Position numbers and translations under genes: made by a program. The notes below the pieces were generated by a model. That model did no database searches, had not been told where the DNA came from, and was given only the letters and a program-made list of their open reading frames with translations. Source: Bactericera cockerelli (lineage: Eukaryota; Arthropoda; Insecta; Hemiptera; Triozidae). From it: 64,000 nt of DNA. Location: the NCBI GenBank assembly GCA_024516035.1, contig CM044967.1, forward strand, positions 1,644,383 to 1,708,382. The letters are read 5' to 3'. This document shows, one piece after another, positions 1 to 13,100 of the stretch. Every line of letters begins with the position of its first letter. Position 1 is the first letter of the stretch.

Positions 1-825
1 AGGTATAGAGTACATGTACCAATTACTCGGCAGTGAAAAAAAGCGACCACAATTTTCGACACTTTTTCAATCCTCATAAAATTTTACACAGAGACATTTT
101 AGAATTTTTGTTCGTATCAGCAGAATGGTACAAAGAAATACTATCGACTCAGAGATCGCTCGTTTTTATATTTTCTTGGTGTGAAATTTTATTAGAGTTG
201 AAAAAAAAGTCGAAAATTATTTTTTTCTGTAAAAATAATTTGTACATGTACTCTACTTTTCTCATTTGTAAATTTATAATATTTTGTGTAAAATATATAT
301 GGAAACATAAAAAAGTATGAGGTTTCTCATACTTTTGAACTTGAAAACAAAAGTCAAATTTGCAACATTTGTGAAGGTATCAATTCATCAAGAAAAATCA
401 TGTAAGTATTATACCTTCTTTTTAATTGGCATTAAAAAAGTAAGTTACTGCACCCCACCCGTACTTATTCATACTTTGCTATTCATCATAATAGGTTTCT
501 ATTCATACAGGGATTTTTTTGGTGCATGAATTTCAAGTTAAAGGCTATTTTTTAAAAAATCTTATTTGGAAAAAAAATATTAAATATTTTCTCATTAAGG
601 CACAAACGTATAAATTCTATGGAACTAATAATTTCAATATTTTTTGATTTTGAAATCTAAGAGTGCATTGGATTTGAATTAAATTTAAGTAAATGTCCAA
701 TGTACAAATTTGAAGCACTTTCGGTTGTGTTTTTAGAAATATATCATTTCAGATAGAAATTTACCATTAACTGGGAATCTTTTCCGTTTTAAAATAGAAC
801 TTGTGATCACATGGTTCAGTTATTA
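1..825. other. 3' flank of the Ikaros-type gene, no gene seen
   Basis: AT-rich sequence downstream of the stop codon of the minus-strand zinc-finger gene. Short open frames here have no recognisable composition or motif and look like chance frames. It probably holds the 3' UTR, but I see no clear AATAAA on the minus strand close to the stop. Confidence 0.5.
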
Positions 826-3733
826 TTATTGGTGTGTTTTGCTTAGCAAGTGGGAGTTGAATTCGTAGACATTGAATAACTGTTCACCACAGATATTACA
901 TCTCCACGGATTCGACTCACAGTGACAACCTTTATGTAGAAAGTACAGCGTTTGATCAGGAAAGAGTATACCACAGAAGAAACATTTCAAAGAAGAAGAT
1001 AGATTTTTTTAAGAGCCGACAACTTCCATTCATTATCAGGAGGTGACGACGAGCGGGAAGGAGTTGTACAGTTGAATCCAAGGCCTGTCCTTCTCTTCAA
1101 GTCTTCTCTGAGTAGAGTTTTCAATGGCGAGGATTTCATGAGGTTGCTCAAACTGTTACTGTTTACTTGAATACTAGACGTCGAGCCATTGGACTTTTCA
1201 TCTTCTGGTTCTTGCTTGATGGGAATGAGAGATACAGATGGAGTAATCGGACTTACCTCGGGAGGCAGACTTATAGTGGGGGTATTGGAATTGGAATCAC
1301 CTGACAAGGGAGAGCCTGGACTATCGTTTCCATCTCCATTCATGACTATATTTTCATTTGACATTGTGATGCTTGTAAATGAATCCACTTTGGGCTGAAA
1401 GAAAATATTAATAGTAGTCATTAAAAAAAACATAATTTTACCAGACAAAATATGATTTTTGTCCAATCTATTCTTTCCTTTCCACATTATTTTAGTGCTG
1501 TTTATCCAGAGACCTATAAAACTAATTTTGTTGTTTTTGTATAATTGTAAAGTTTTCATGATTTTATTACTTCAGAGAAATTTCTAACATTAGAAATCGG
1601 AAGTATTGTGTTCGCTTTGTAAAAAAATAATATTTTGGACAAAAAATAAGGTCCACTTGCCGATACAGAATTTTTGTAGAATCCAGAATGTAGAAAATAG
1701 TATTCTACCATTTAAACAAATTTGAAGAAAATCGGTAAAGCGGTTCTGGAGATACAAGTGATTTGGTATAAAATCTCAAAATTGGCACGTGTATACAATG
1801 TGAAACAATCACGAGGAAGTAGTGTGTCCATAATTGGCAGTACCCTTGTTCAAGTTTTAATTTTTCTTATGAATAAAACTTGGTTGAAATTTTTTCAAAA
1901 ATAAATAAAACTTAATGTGAAATACCTTTTTTGGGACTGATGAAGCATCTGTCATCGAGATTTCCACATGAGGTGTTAGGAAATGCATTGGAGGTGTTGC
2001 ATTATCCACAGAACGGTTTCCTACTGAGTCACCACTGTCACTAACAAAGCCACCAGGGGACACATTACTGTTGGACTGATTTGATATGAGACCTGTTTCC
2101 CCACCACTCATCAGGGATGCTGCTGCAACAGCTGGGTTATTCATCATACTGGGACCAGGATTATCCAGGTCTATACCATGACTGAAAAAAAATATCATTT
2201 CTTTTATTATTCAAATCTGTAGGTATTACTAACTTACAAAGAAGGTTAAATGGTAGAACATGATTTAAGCACTAACTTGTGGTTACCTTCCACTGAAGAG
2301 TATTGTTATTATTATTATTACAAACACATAGGCATAGAATATGAAGTAAAACAAAGCTAGCTAGTGAGGTATTATTTCAAAGGAATAGATTAGTTATACA
2401 TACAAGTTAATCAAATTACTTCATTACTGCTTAGAAAAAATTGAAACGACCCCAAAATTATTGTAAATGATTATTATGGGGTACAAAACAAATAAATATC
2501 AGTTGTTTTTGCAGTAATTTATTTCTAAATTCGGCTGTGCATGTGTAGTTGGATAAATATTTTTTCAAAAATAGCAAATATTTTGTAAAAGTAGTGGACC
2601 TTGTTAGAATGGTTTGAAAAATAATAACCTGATATTATAAAGCCATGAATTATTATTTATTTATATAATAAATTAATTCTGTAGTTAAACTGTGATTGAT
2701 ATAATAAATATATCCAACTTGATCCTTTGAAAATTGGAAATGATACATTGATTTTAGATATTTGTTTTTCCAATTAATTTTTTTTTTTTTAATAGGACAA
2801 TGTGAAGGAAATCAGAGCAAATATATAAGTAAAAGTATTTTACAAAATCACCAGAATTTGAAACATTTAATTGGAATGATAACATGAGAGGGAGTAGGAT
2901 CAGAATTAGACAAGAAATATCTCTTTAATTCATTTAATTGAAAGACAAAATGCCATTTGCTGATGATTTCAGTGTCCTACTGGTGATTTTTCATTGATTT
3001 CAAGAGAAAGTTATATAAATTTATGTTTGCTTTTATCTCTAAGCAGAGTCAAGAGGTAGGCTTGCATGGTTTAACTGAAAAAAATTGGGCATTATGGGTT
3101 AACCACTGAACTTTCTATTGAAATGGTATTTTCACTAGAGAATTAGTTACAGAAATAAAATGACCAACCAAAGTCTTACCTATTGAAGAAGTGTACACGC
3201 AAGTTTTTCATTGAACCAGCTCTATAACTACATAGAGGACAAGATTTTATCATATCATTCTGTCCAACATGTTCATTTTGAAAGTGAGCTCTCATAGCAA
3301 TTTGTCTTTGGAAACCACGGTTACAAATGGGACAGTGATATGGTAAAGTCTTGGTATGTGTGGTGAAATGTTCTGCCAAGTGATCTTTTCTAAAAAATCG
3401 TTTCTGACAGACTCTGCATTCATATGGTTTAACACCCGTGTGTCTCATTTTGTGCCGCCTCATGTTAGCTCCATTAGAAAATTTCATATTGCAAACATCA
3501 CATTCAAACATTTTTCTGCTAGAGGAGGATGACTCGTTATCTCCATCATTGTTGCTTTGAGATAATAGTTCTCTGCTATTAAACAAATTGAAACTTCCAC
3601 CACAACTTTCTGAGCCTGACGTAGGTTCTATATCTTCATTATTTTCTTCATTACTGTTGTTACCATTTTCGTGTTGTGAGTTTGAGTTGTTCAACGAGTT
3701 TTCAAGCTCAACAGAATTTTCAGGCTCAGTCAT
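826..3733 (-). CDS. Ikaros-family C2H2 zinc-finger transcription factor (3 coding exons)
   Basis: Coding exons are 3733-3180, 2181-1926 and 1394-826, with GT-AG introns and consistent phases (2, then 0). Residues 1-75 are Asn/Ser/Glu-rich. Four C2H2 fingers follow: C78/C81/H94/H98, C106/C109/H122/H126, C134/C137/H150/H155 and C165/C168/H181/H186. The last His of finger 4 lies just across intron 1, which independently supports that splice. The middle is Ser/Pro-rich and contains IKQEPED, a SUMO-type site. The last ~53 residues hold two more fingers with the signature CxxCxxLFxDQxLYxxHxGCH...CNxCGxxxxxxYEFxSHxxxxxH, the Ikaros/Hunchback-type C-terminal dimerisation module. Family knowledge: four N-terminal DNA-binding fingers plus two C-terminal dimerisation fingers is the IKZF arrangement; expected length is ~459 aa. 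Oddity: between the Ser-rich stretch (ends WKLSALKK) and the C-terminal fingers the frame breaks at a T7 run (plus strand 1004-1010); one more base restores a continuous frame to the TAA at 826-828. The sequence just upstream of the ATG looks like an acceptor (ATTATTTTAG/AAAATG), so an untranslated 5' exon probably lies beyond 3740. Confidence 0.88.
1575..1850 (-). repeat. Dispersed repeat copy in the Ikaros-gene intron
   Basis: This intronic stretch is the reverse complement of sequence near 18980-19640. Both share segments about a cytosolic-looking 'TTGTATACACGTG' block, a 'TGTCCATAATTGGCAGT' block and the end motif TTCCGATTTCTAATATT. Its identity is unknown; the end motif recurs at 21.9 kb and 39.7 kb. 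Confidence 0.7.
2220..2330 (+). mobile_element. SINE family B, old 3' fragment
   Basis: Diverged match to the tail of family B (GGTTAxxTGGTAGAA ... GCATTAAC ... GGTTACCTTCCACT-AAGAGTATT) followed by (ATT)n. The head is lost. It lies in an intron of the Ikaros-type gene. Confidence 0.6.
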
Positions 3734-5680
3734 TTTCTAAAATAATAGAAAAGGAAAACATAAAATAGAGATATAAGATATAGCAATACAAATATCATAA
3801 ATCAATGTATCAATACTAATTTCTGACCATTGTTTTTTTTCTGACCATAATAATCCTGAGAAGAATAAAAGCTACATACAGGAAAAATCTGGGTAGCATA
3901 ATTCATAAGGATAGAAAATGATGGTCACTGATCTTTCAATTGTAGTCATTTACCAGTATTATATTAATGTCCATTTTATTTTATTTTTATTTTAGTGCTC
4001 AAAGGCACTTATATTTATGGAAAGAGTCCATATAAACATATAACGACACAAGAAAACATTACAAATAATAACACAAAACAAAATTAAAAATACATTACAA
4101 AATTCAAGATATATGGCAAGATAATTTAAAATTGATTTTTTTTTTATCACTAAGATGACTAGTATTTATAAGTCCTGCCTTTGCAATACTGCTTGTGATG
4201 GTCATGCCCACCAGGCAATCAAGAGATTTGAGGAAATTGCGACTGTCTAGTGGGCACTGTCTCATACCAAGCAATGGTTCATAATGGCTGCCTAGATGGG
4301 TGACCATAAGTACTTCATTCCTTGTTTAAAAGGAAAATATTAAAATTAGGTCAATTAAAAAAAAAAAAAAATTGATATTGAGTTAATTATCTGTGGGAAC
4401 TTGAAAAGATATCAATAAAGACTTTGAATTAAATTGATAATGGATCAATGAACATAAAATATGTTTGCAAGTTCAAATTACAAATTGCCAAATTTGAGTT
4501 AGAATTCTTTTTTAAGCTCTTTCTTTGAATAGATTTTTTTTTTTATGACACCTGATTCTAATAATTTATTTAATGTGAATTTATATTTTAGGTAACAACC
4601 AGTTTTTCTCTCCAAATTTATGAATGCCTTCTTCTTTCCATTGATGAAAGAATATTCAAATACTTGCATAGAATTGATAAAAGACTAGCTGGAAAGTAGT
4701 GTATAATATTCTATCATACTTTATCAGTTTGTAACCAAAGATTATGTTTGAGATCATGTAACATTTAAGAAGATTTTAAATACATATTCAGTTCATTTTA
4801 CTATGGTGGTCATTTAGGGGTACCAAATAAAGTTTGTTCACATTTAATCAGACTGCTTCAAGCATTTTAACACCCAATTAAGGATATTATAGGTACCTCA
4901 AAATAAGAACTTTCACCATGTACAAGGTGTTCTATTTTAAAGTTAAATAAATAGTAGCCCTATGGAATATACCCCTGGATTAAATTGGGATAAATATTTC
5001 TTTGGTGATAAGAGAATACAATCTAATAATTCTTAAATTAAATAACAAATATGGTTCATTAACTGCACTTACATTTTGGATCTCCCATTACTCTAAATTA
5101 ATCATTCATTTTGATAACAAATATTGGAATGATAAACAAGATCACTGTTTCACTTGATAATTTTGAGCAAAAGGGTCAATTTAAATAAGCTCAATAAGCA
5201 CAAAACACTTGTAAGATTTAGAAGATATGTAGCAATTACATAAGAATTTGTACTAAATGGGTAAAATTGGCCACTTTGTCATTGATCAATATCCAAAAGT
5301 TGTCTTGACAAGTAGGAATGAGGATAAAGTTTAGTAGAATGAGGACATTTCTGACTACCTACTTCATCATCTAGGACATGGTAGTGGTAAGTTGTTGGGC
5401 CTAAATATTGCTTGACCTGGGGGGAAAAGCTAACTAGAGCATATTAAAATTAATAAACCTGTTCTCTCCCATTAAAATTTAAAACTTCGAGGAGATATTA
5501 AAATGATTAAAAGTATTAAAACCTTAGAAATGAAAGTGTTAAAGGCAAATAGATCAAATAATTTAGCTTTGTAATTTGTTTAATAATCTGATAAATAGAT
5601 AAAAGATAAGATAATAATCTAAAAATCAATTCATAAATAAATCCACCACAAAATCACAATGTAATCAGTATTGGTTTAGG
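3734..5680. other. AT-rich intergenic stretch, no gene
   Basis: I see no coding exon. At about 3960-4130 the minus strand reads like the 3' end of a non-LTR element (a GAGCACT stem, then TAAAATAAAA-type repeats). Around 4230-4310 there is a weak resemblance to the 3' half of 5S rRNA (GATGGGTGACC), too short to call. The remainder is simple AT-rich DNA. Confidence 0.4.
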
Positions 5681-5819
5681 GTTTTTTTTGTAAGAAAAAC
5701 CCTATTAATGAGAAGGCTGCGCAATTTTGGTATAGGTTCTGCGCAGTCTCAAGTCCGTCAGTGATAACTTTTGAAGTTAAAGTTTGAACTGCGAGAATTA
5801 AATTAAGTTCAATTTAACT

Positions 5820-5965
5820 ATGTCAAAATAATATGTCACAACTTTAGTGGGTAGCTCAGCATTACGAAACTCTAAATTTATTTATTTTCTCAATATTTAT
5901 ATTCCATCAGGTAATGCCGCCGTTGCACGTTGCTAACCATACCTTATTGAGGCTTATTGTGTAGT
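5820..5965 (-). mobile_element. SINE family D fragment
   Basis: It contains the family D tail in reverse (TAGTGGGTAGCxCAG...TTACxxxACT, then a CCGCCxxTGGTCG-like block). The tRNA-like head is missing. Compare the fuller copies at 20.3, 21.3, 53.9 and 63.6 kb. Confidence 0.5.
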
Positions 5966-6329
5966 TCCTTACTTTTCCTCTCAAGGTTTGAGTGGAACCT
6001 GGACATTTGGGACTATTAAAGAGTAGAATTTTTTTGAACTATTGAAAATGAGACCGTCGATCTACATCTCCTATAATCCTATAATTTATAAGTTTACCGT
6101 ACAAAACTTTGTTGAAATTTGTTCAGTAGTATCTGAGATTTGCGGGTTGCAGACCGATAAACATAAAAAAATGACATTTTCTCTTACAAAAACGAACGCA
6201 AAACTTCCAATATCTAATATTAGATACTGACCAGATGATCTAATATTAACAACTAACTCTTACTGACTAGATTATTTAGACAAAGATTCAACAATGTCAA
6301 ATCTCGTCAAAGGGCACTCCCAAGATGGT

Positions 6330-6645
6330 AACCAGTGGCGCCGATGCTAAGGCGAGAATAAACCAATTGAAACACTGGCCCATGTATTAGGATCATGTTC
6401 TTTCGGTCATCTCACTAGAATCAATCGACATAATTCTGTAGGTACGTTCCTTAATTGCTAATGAACTCAAGAAGAAAAATGAAGTCCATGAGGAAGTGAT
6501 GGTCATTGCAACAGACGGATCTTCTCGCAGAATTGACATTATTGCCATTGATAGGAAAAAAAAGAAAGCTACAATCATAGATCCAACAATACCGTATGAA
6601 AAGAATCTGACCCAACCTGATGAAGTCTGAGAATCCCAGCATTTA
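6330..6645 (+). pseudogene. R2-like non-LTR retrotransposon ORF remnant (C-terminal endonuclease region)
   Basis: With one frame change the plus strand reads ...ETLAHVLGSCSFGHLTRINRHNSV, then RSLIANELKKKNEV..., then GSSRRIDIIAIDRKKK, then ATIIDPTIPYEK, ending at an in-frame TGA. A 'ETLAHVLG-C' zinc-knuckle-like motif followed by an 'RR-DI-A' and 'DPT' endonuclease core is typical of the C-terminus of R2-type insect non-LTR elements with a restriction-like endonuclease. It has no 5' part and a broken frame, so it is dead. It ends about 450 bp before the next gene's start codon. Confidence 0.75.
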
Positions 6646-7104
6646 AACCCTAAAAATATTTTTTGGACATGGGATGTAAAATACTACTGATTCAAAGAAC
6701 ATTTAAAAAATATGTAGGTGGATTTGGTTGGGCTAGTTTCTCAATCTACTTAGATGTTTTGTCGCTGTTGTTTGTGAATCGAAATTTGGTTATTTATATT
6801 TTATTTTAATTTTTTAGATAAGTATTCTATGGATAATTCAATTTTAATTAGATATCAATCATAGTGAATCAGTGTTTACAAGTTATGTTCAAGAAATATA
6901 ACTTATACAATGTTAGGTATTAAAAGTTTTCCCCATCTTTATCCACTTAAATTTCCCAAGAATAATTATATTAATTAATGTGTTTTAACTCTGAACAGTC
7001 TAGTAATTAAATTCACAGTTAATTAAAAACACACAAATCTTACCATTAATTAAAATGGTATCATAGCTGTGTTGATAAACTTTGTCATCAGAAACATCTT
7101 CAAG

Positions 7105-10100
7105 ATGAGGGAACCTGAAGGTCTGGAGAATCTAGGAATACATCCATCTAATGGAGACAGTTTCAGATACATGTTCCTACCATTAAATATTGATGAATTG
7201 GACAATGATCTCAATCAAATTGGTGTAAGAGATCTCAACATAGATCTCATCCGGGTAAATATTAAATTTATTGTCAATACACCAAACATTATGTTGAATC
7301 TACAACTCAAAAATTGTGTATGATGATTCTGTTGGAGTATGTGAGCCTTATCTATTGGTTTTACCAGCATGGTTACAGCTGGGGGAGGAGTTGGCTCATG
7401 CTATACCATTTTCCTTTGTGTGATCTCTGATTGTGAGAACTTGTGCTTTTTCTTTATACCAAAGCCATTATAATTATAATCTAGGAAAAACTACAAGCTA
7501 GATAGCCCTGTTAGGTTTGGTTTGTCTGTTCTCTGATCAGAGTCCTCTAGCAAGGCACAGTTTTTCTCCCGGTTTTACAATGTCCCCCAGCTAGACATTG
7601 GGTTCTCAATCTGTCATATGGGTTGCTGTATCAACTGCAAATTTCATTGCTGTCAAAGTTTGAGTACTTGTTATATACAGGGTATTCATAGTAATCATGG
7701 AACAGAACAGATATTGTACTGGAAGGCTTAGTGTGCATTTATAAATCAAATTAAAACAGGGTGATACATTTAAAAGTCAAGCATAGGTGATTTTAATCAT
7801 TTAAGAAGGCTTTAGACATATTAATGGCATATTAGAGCATAGATATGGGATATGGATGTAATGGTCAATTTCTTGATCAATGCTATTTTGATGCAATATA
7901 AATGGTTGTCTAGGTGCTGCTTGGAAGTTAATTATATTACTAAAATTAACTAATCAATTAATAAAAAGTTACAATAAAATTGTCAAAATGCACCACAAAT
8001 CCAGCACCATAGAGTATCATATCATAGCTTGGTATCATAGAGACTACACAGTTTATTCTGAAAAGTCCCTTCCCTCCCTATTTTTGAATGGTTTTTTTAA
8101 CAAATGATATTTGGCTGAATCTATCTTTATTACTAAGCCATGGAGTAGATGGATCATTGAATATACCATTTGTAAGATCACTGAGATGAAGCAATGTCCA
8201 GCAAAGTGATGACTTAACCATTGTTAAATACCCTGTGGTCACAACAGTAAATTTCCATTGACTGTCCCTCCCACCCATCTTGAAATGTAATATTTTTTGT
8301 TATTGTGATTAGTTTGTAATTGATCAATCACTCCTCATTCTCCAGCTTTATGCTGCTCCCAACACCAACACTGTTAAGGGCACCCCAATGATTCATGTGT
8401 GTTATTGTGTTTTGACCTCTACCTTTAGGTCTTATAGAAGGACTATTATCTTATCATAATGGTACATGAGATAATTATCTCTATATGCTTGAATCTACAC
8501 ATCTCAACAAAAATTGATAATCTTGTTTTCAGGAATGTTGCACAGGGTTCACCTCAGATGTGGAATACAGACAAAAAGTTTCAAAATTTTGTCAACTATG
8601 GTCTGTCTACAACTCAACAATTGAAGACATTGATAATGATCTCTTCCTACAAACAGTACCTTTGTTTTCATTTATTCTAAAGTGAGTATGCTTTTATTTT
8701 TTACCATAAATTTGTTAAAACTTGTTGATTGATCAGACCATCTTTTTGAGTATTTTAGAAACTAAAAAAAACAATAGTATGGACATATTGGACATTGTGT
8801 TCAATTTTATCAGAAGAGCTTAGATACACTCAAATATTGTAGTATGTTATACCCTTCAAGCTATCAAATGCCACAAAACTCATGTTAACTCAAATTCCTC
8901 ATAAGAACTTAATGTAATTAAAATAGAAATAAAGAGGTATAATATTAATATGGCCTTATTTATACTGCTCAATTAGGACTGAGGAGTCCTATAATTCTAG
9001 CAGTAAGTGCAAGATGTATTATTATGTGGTCAAAATCCCACATTAGGTCAAACCTAAACTCTACAAATCCCTGTAGCTCCTAGCCTAGTGTTTCTGTCAG
9101 TTTTATGAATTCCAGTAGTTCTGTTTTTATTCAATATTAATACTTTTTATGTTTCAGGTATTCACTCCAGGTTATTTTCAATGAAACATGGCCGGAACTT
9201 GATGTCAAAGAACAATCTTCTTTGAAGAATAGTATTGTGAGATGTTGTAAAATTTTAGAAAGAAAGAACTTACCACACTCCATGTTAATTTCAAGAGTAC
9301 TCAAACTTATTGATGGACCATGGGAATACGAAATTTTCGATAAAATACTTCATGATAAAGAAAATCTACAGGAGAGTAAGTACCCAAAATTTCAAGATCT
9401 CATTTCAAAGAATGTGGCATCAATTTAATACCCCTATCTTTTTCAATCTTTTTCTGGACATCCCTTTTCCAGAAACTTTCTATTAAATCCAGGTTTCTCT
9501 TATAAAGTGGTCATTTTTTTACTGACCACAGTACCTTTTTGCATCAGGTGGTGGACTTATAATCTGGAAGTTTGTGGTTTAAGTCCCAAATCAAATAAAA
9601 ATTAGAAAAGCAAGTTTGAGTATTGTGATTAACACAAATATAATAATTTAATGTGACTTGGAAAATTTTCTGTTTCATCCATTTCTCTTATATCCACATC
9701 TGACTATATTAGAAAATGAAACTTGTCTATATATGATCTCTTGTGCCTCAAAAGTGTTCATCTATCTCTATTGGATTTACTTAGAACATGGCCACTATTT
9801 CTTTTGCTTCATTTTTACCTCTCAAGTAAATAGTTATATCCTCCAATGACTATCTATTCACTATCTTTGTACTATACTTTGAAGGAGTTTCTCTGTTGTT
9901 CTTTTTTCCTATCAATTACTCCTGTATGTCTTTCTTTAGATTAACAGACGGAATATTCACTGGTGTCAATGTTACACTTTCCTTTCTATTTTTATAATGA
10001 ATAATGATTTTTTGTATTTTGCAGTTAAAAGTTGGTTCAAAAATGAAGAAGGCTGCATATTTGTGGAAAGAATAAGAATTATGTGCTCATCAGAGTGCGA

Positions 10101-13100
10101 GGATTATGCATACAAATTGATCAAAAAATGTTATCCACTCTCAAATGAATATTTGAAAACTGTGTTACATGATCTCAGACTAATTTTAATGGCAAATCAA
10201 GATTCTTTAGAAAATTTTACACATGAGGTAATGATCACAAATTCTATTTGTTTATTATAACTATTTAATAACCTATTTACCTAGAGAAAACAGGTATGAA
10301 AATGAAATAATAATTTTATCATAGATTATTTATTATTAATACTTGGACAAAAGAGACTTTCAAATAACTGGAATCTTTCAGAGTATAAACTCTTACCAAC
10401 CACTTACAGGGTCATTCTTTGTGTACTTTATTCCCACAGCTTATACAATATCAACCTGAGATTAAAATAGGTAATAACAGTACCACAAACCCAGTTAACC
10501 CTCATAAAACTATGACAGTTCAGTAGGGAGTCAGTTTAACTAACGTGCCTGACTAATTACTCCCGGGGTGTTCTGAATTGTTGAGGGTGCAAGGACTTAG
10601 CCTGGTTGTCAGGGCAGAATGTTCTGAGTTCACAGGAATTGAACTCAAGATAGGTTCTTTTATCTGACATAATTTAGTCAAGTTGTTCCATGCACAATAA
10701 GCCCACTGTTGCCAAGGTCCAACTATTTGAAGTATTGCTTTTTTTTAAAGAAATTAAAATGGTGCATTTTCTTTACTGTTGATTTTTTAAATATTCACAT
10801 GCTCTGGCATAGAGCATTGCCGTGCATATAGATTTTGTTGATATTAATTAACAATCTCATTTCAGCTAAATTCATTAAAACTATCTGATGGACTGAACTT
10901 CATAAAAAGATTGATACATTATGAGAAATTGGAAAACATCTGCAAGTGCTTGAGTAATATTCAGTCAAAAATTTCTGGACATGAAAAACACAGTGTGCTT
11001 CTGCGTGTTATCCATCTTATAATGATGAACTTCATGGGTAAACTTCAAATTGATCCAGACTTCAAAGAGCTCTGTGTAATTTGGGTGGAAAAAATGTTAA
11101 ATAACGAGAAGAATGAGAAGTTCAACAAATTGATTCAATCCCTTGGAGATATGTCAAAGTCCTCTGGGCACTTGTTCATTCTGACTGAAGAAATATTGAA
11201 AAAGGTGAGTTCTACCAAAAATAGTTCATGAGATCGATTAGAAAATTCCATTATAAATAGATGTATTCAACTTGTTGTCCCTTGTCAATTGCAATGTAAA
11301 ATATTCTCTCATGATTATGTTAGAAATATCCAAACTTTTCCAGAAAATTCTCCTGATTAAATTGAGATAAAATCAGGATTGAGAGATGCGTATTTTTTGG
11401 GCTCAATGATCGATTTTGGCAATTGAGCCTTACAAATACAAAATATCTATTTAAAGAACATAAATTCGAGAAACATTTAAACTGTATATTAAACTTCTAA
11501 CTTTTCCATGTCTTTTCTCCAGTTTGCTCACATCGACTTGCCGTTCTGCATCGAGTTATACACAAGAGCAATCACCATCAATATCAACGAGTTTTCCAGT
11601 ACCCAAATTAGCCAAGAAGAGAAAAAGAAATTGTCAGAAGACCTATGTACAAGATTTTTGAGGCTAGCAGAGCTAATTCCTATGTGTCCTGGCATTAAAA
11701 AGGAATGTATTCTTACTGCTTTTACTCTGTACCCAACAAACGATCTTTTGAAACAGATTAAGATGCTCTCTGGATTTACTATCAAGGAGGAGGTTTTATC
11801 TGATGATGAAAATGCTGAGGTAAGTTTTTTATGTCTCTGTTGATTTTCCTCTTTTGCTTCATTTCTTATAGCTGCAGTTTTTACTAACCTTTAAGCTAAA
11901 AATTTCATCAGGTTTCATCACTTCTGTACCATCCAAGTTCTAATGAATAATTTGCATTAATAAACATGTCGTGCTATGCCCAAAAAATTATTTGTTGGTG
12001 CTGTGGAGCGTAATTTTTTGGGGGAACAGAATGAATCGATCCGACATCGTGCACAGCAATTTAGATTCTCTTTCACGATCGTGCGATTTGACAACTTTAA
12101 ATTGTTTTTGTGGGGATGTGTAAGGGCTCTAGTTCAGACTAATAAACTACAAACGTTGAAGCGCACGGAAGACTACAATTTTATTGTCCAGCAATTGCTT
12201 ATATATGGTTCTCAGATGCTTGGAAAAGTAGGGTCAATATCCCGAAAACTTTTTCACACAAATGGTAGGTATACAATAAAATAATCTTGCCAATAAATGC
12301 AACATACCGACCTCAGTAGCTTGATCGATTTGGCTTGTAACCTTAGAGGTAAGTGGTTCGAGTCCTAAGTTCGGTAAAAATATGAGTTTGAGTAATCACG
12401 AAAGTAATTTACACAAATATGATAGCAAAATTGGCTCTGCCTCAAATGATGTGTCTGTTATTTCATAGAAAATTCAGTGGTCGTTCAAATACCTTGTTAG
12501 GCAAAAATATCTAGTAAAAATTCATTTTTACCAGAGAAGTACTTAACATTTCAGAATAGCATTTCCTGCCAAACCCAGGCTGGGTGATAGTAATGTAAGT
12601 AGTTGTATATTATCAAGACATTCATCCTGAATCGTACCATACATATTTTTCATTTTATTTTCAGAAACCCGTGGATGTAGCATATGATGCCTATGAGGAT
12701 GAAATCACTATAATTCAATGTACTCGGTCATTGGATGCACTCAATGATGATCCCAAGGGTAGAATATTAACAGATTCCATCAATTATAATTGTTTAGAAG
12801 CCCCCAACATCATTAGCCGCGAAGGTGAACTGTCGGGCCTTTCAAAAACATTATGTGATGATCTATCAATTCTTTTGTTAGGCTCCAGACAGGGTAAAAC
12901 CATAACGTGGGTGATGGACACAAAAGAATTGGAAGATGAATGCCTGAAGTACATGAGAAATTTCGAAAATCAGTATGAAGAGAAACAATTAGATTATTTA
13001 AAAGTTGACTATAGTAAATTTGACAATATACCTAGACCCCAAATTGATGATTACTGTGGAATAGAAAAAGGATACGAAAAATACTTGGACGAAGAAGAGC

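Noticed and set aside
4230..4310. Another 5S-derived element
   Set aside because: Only GATGGGTGACC and a few more bases agree, which is not enough.
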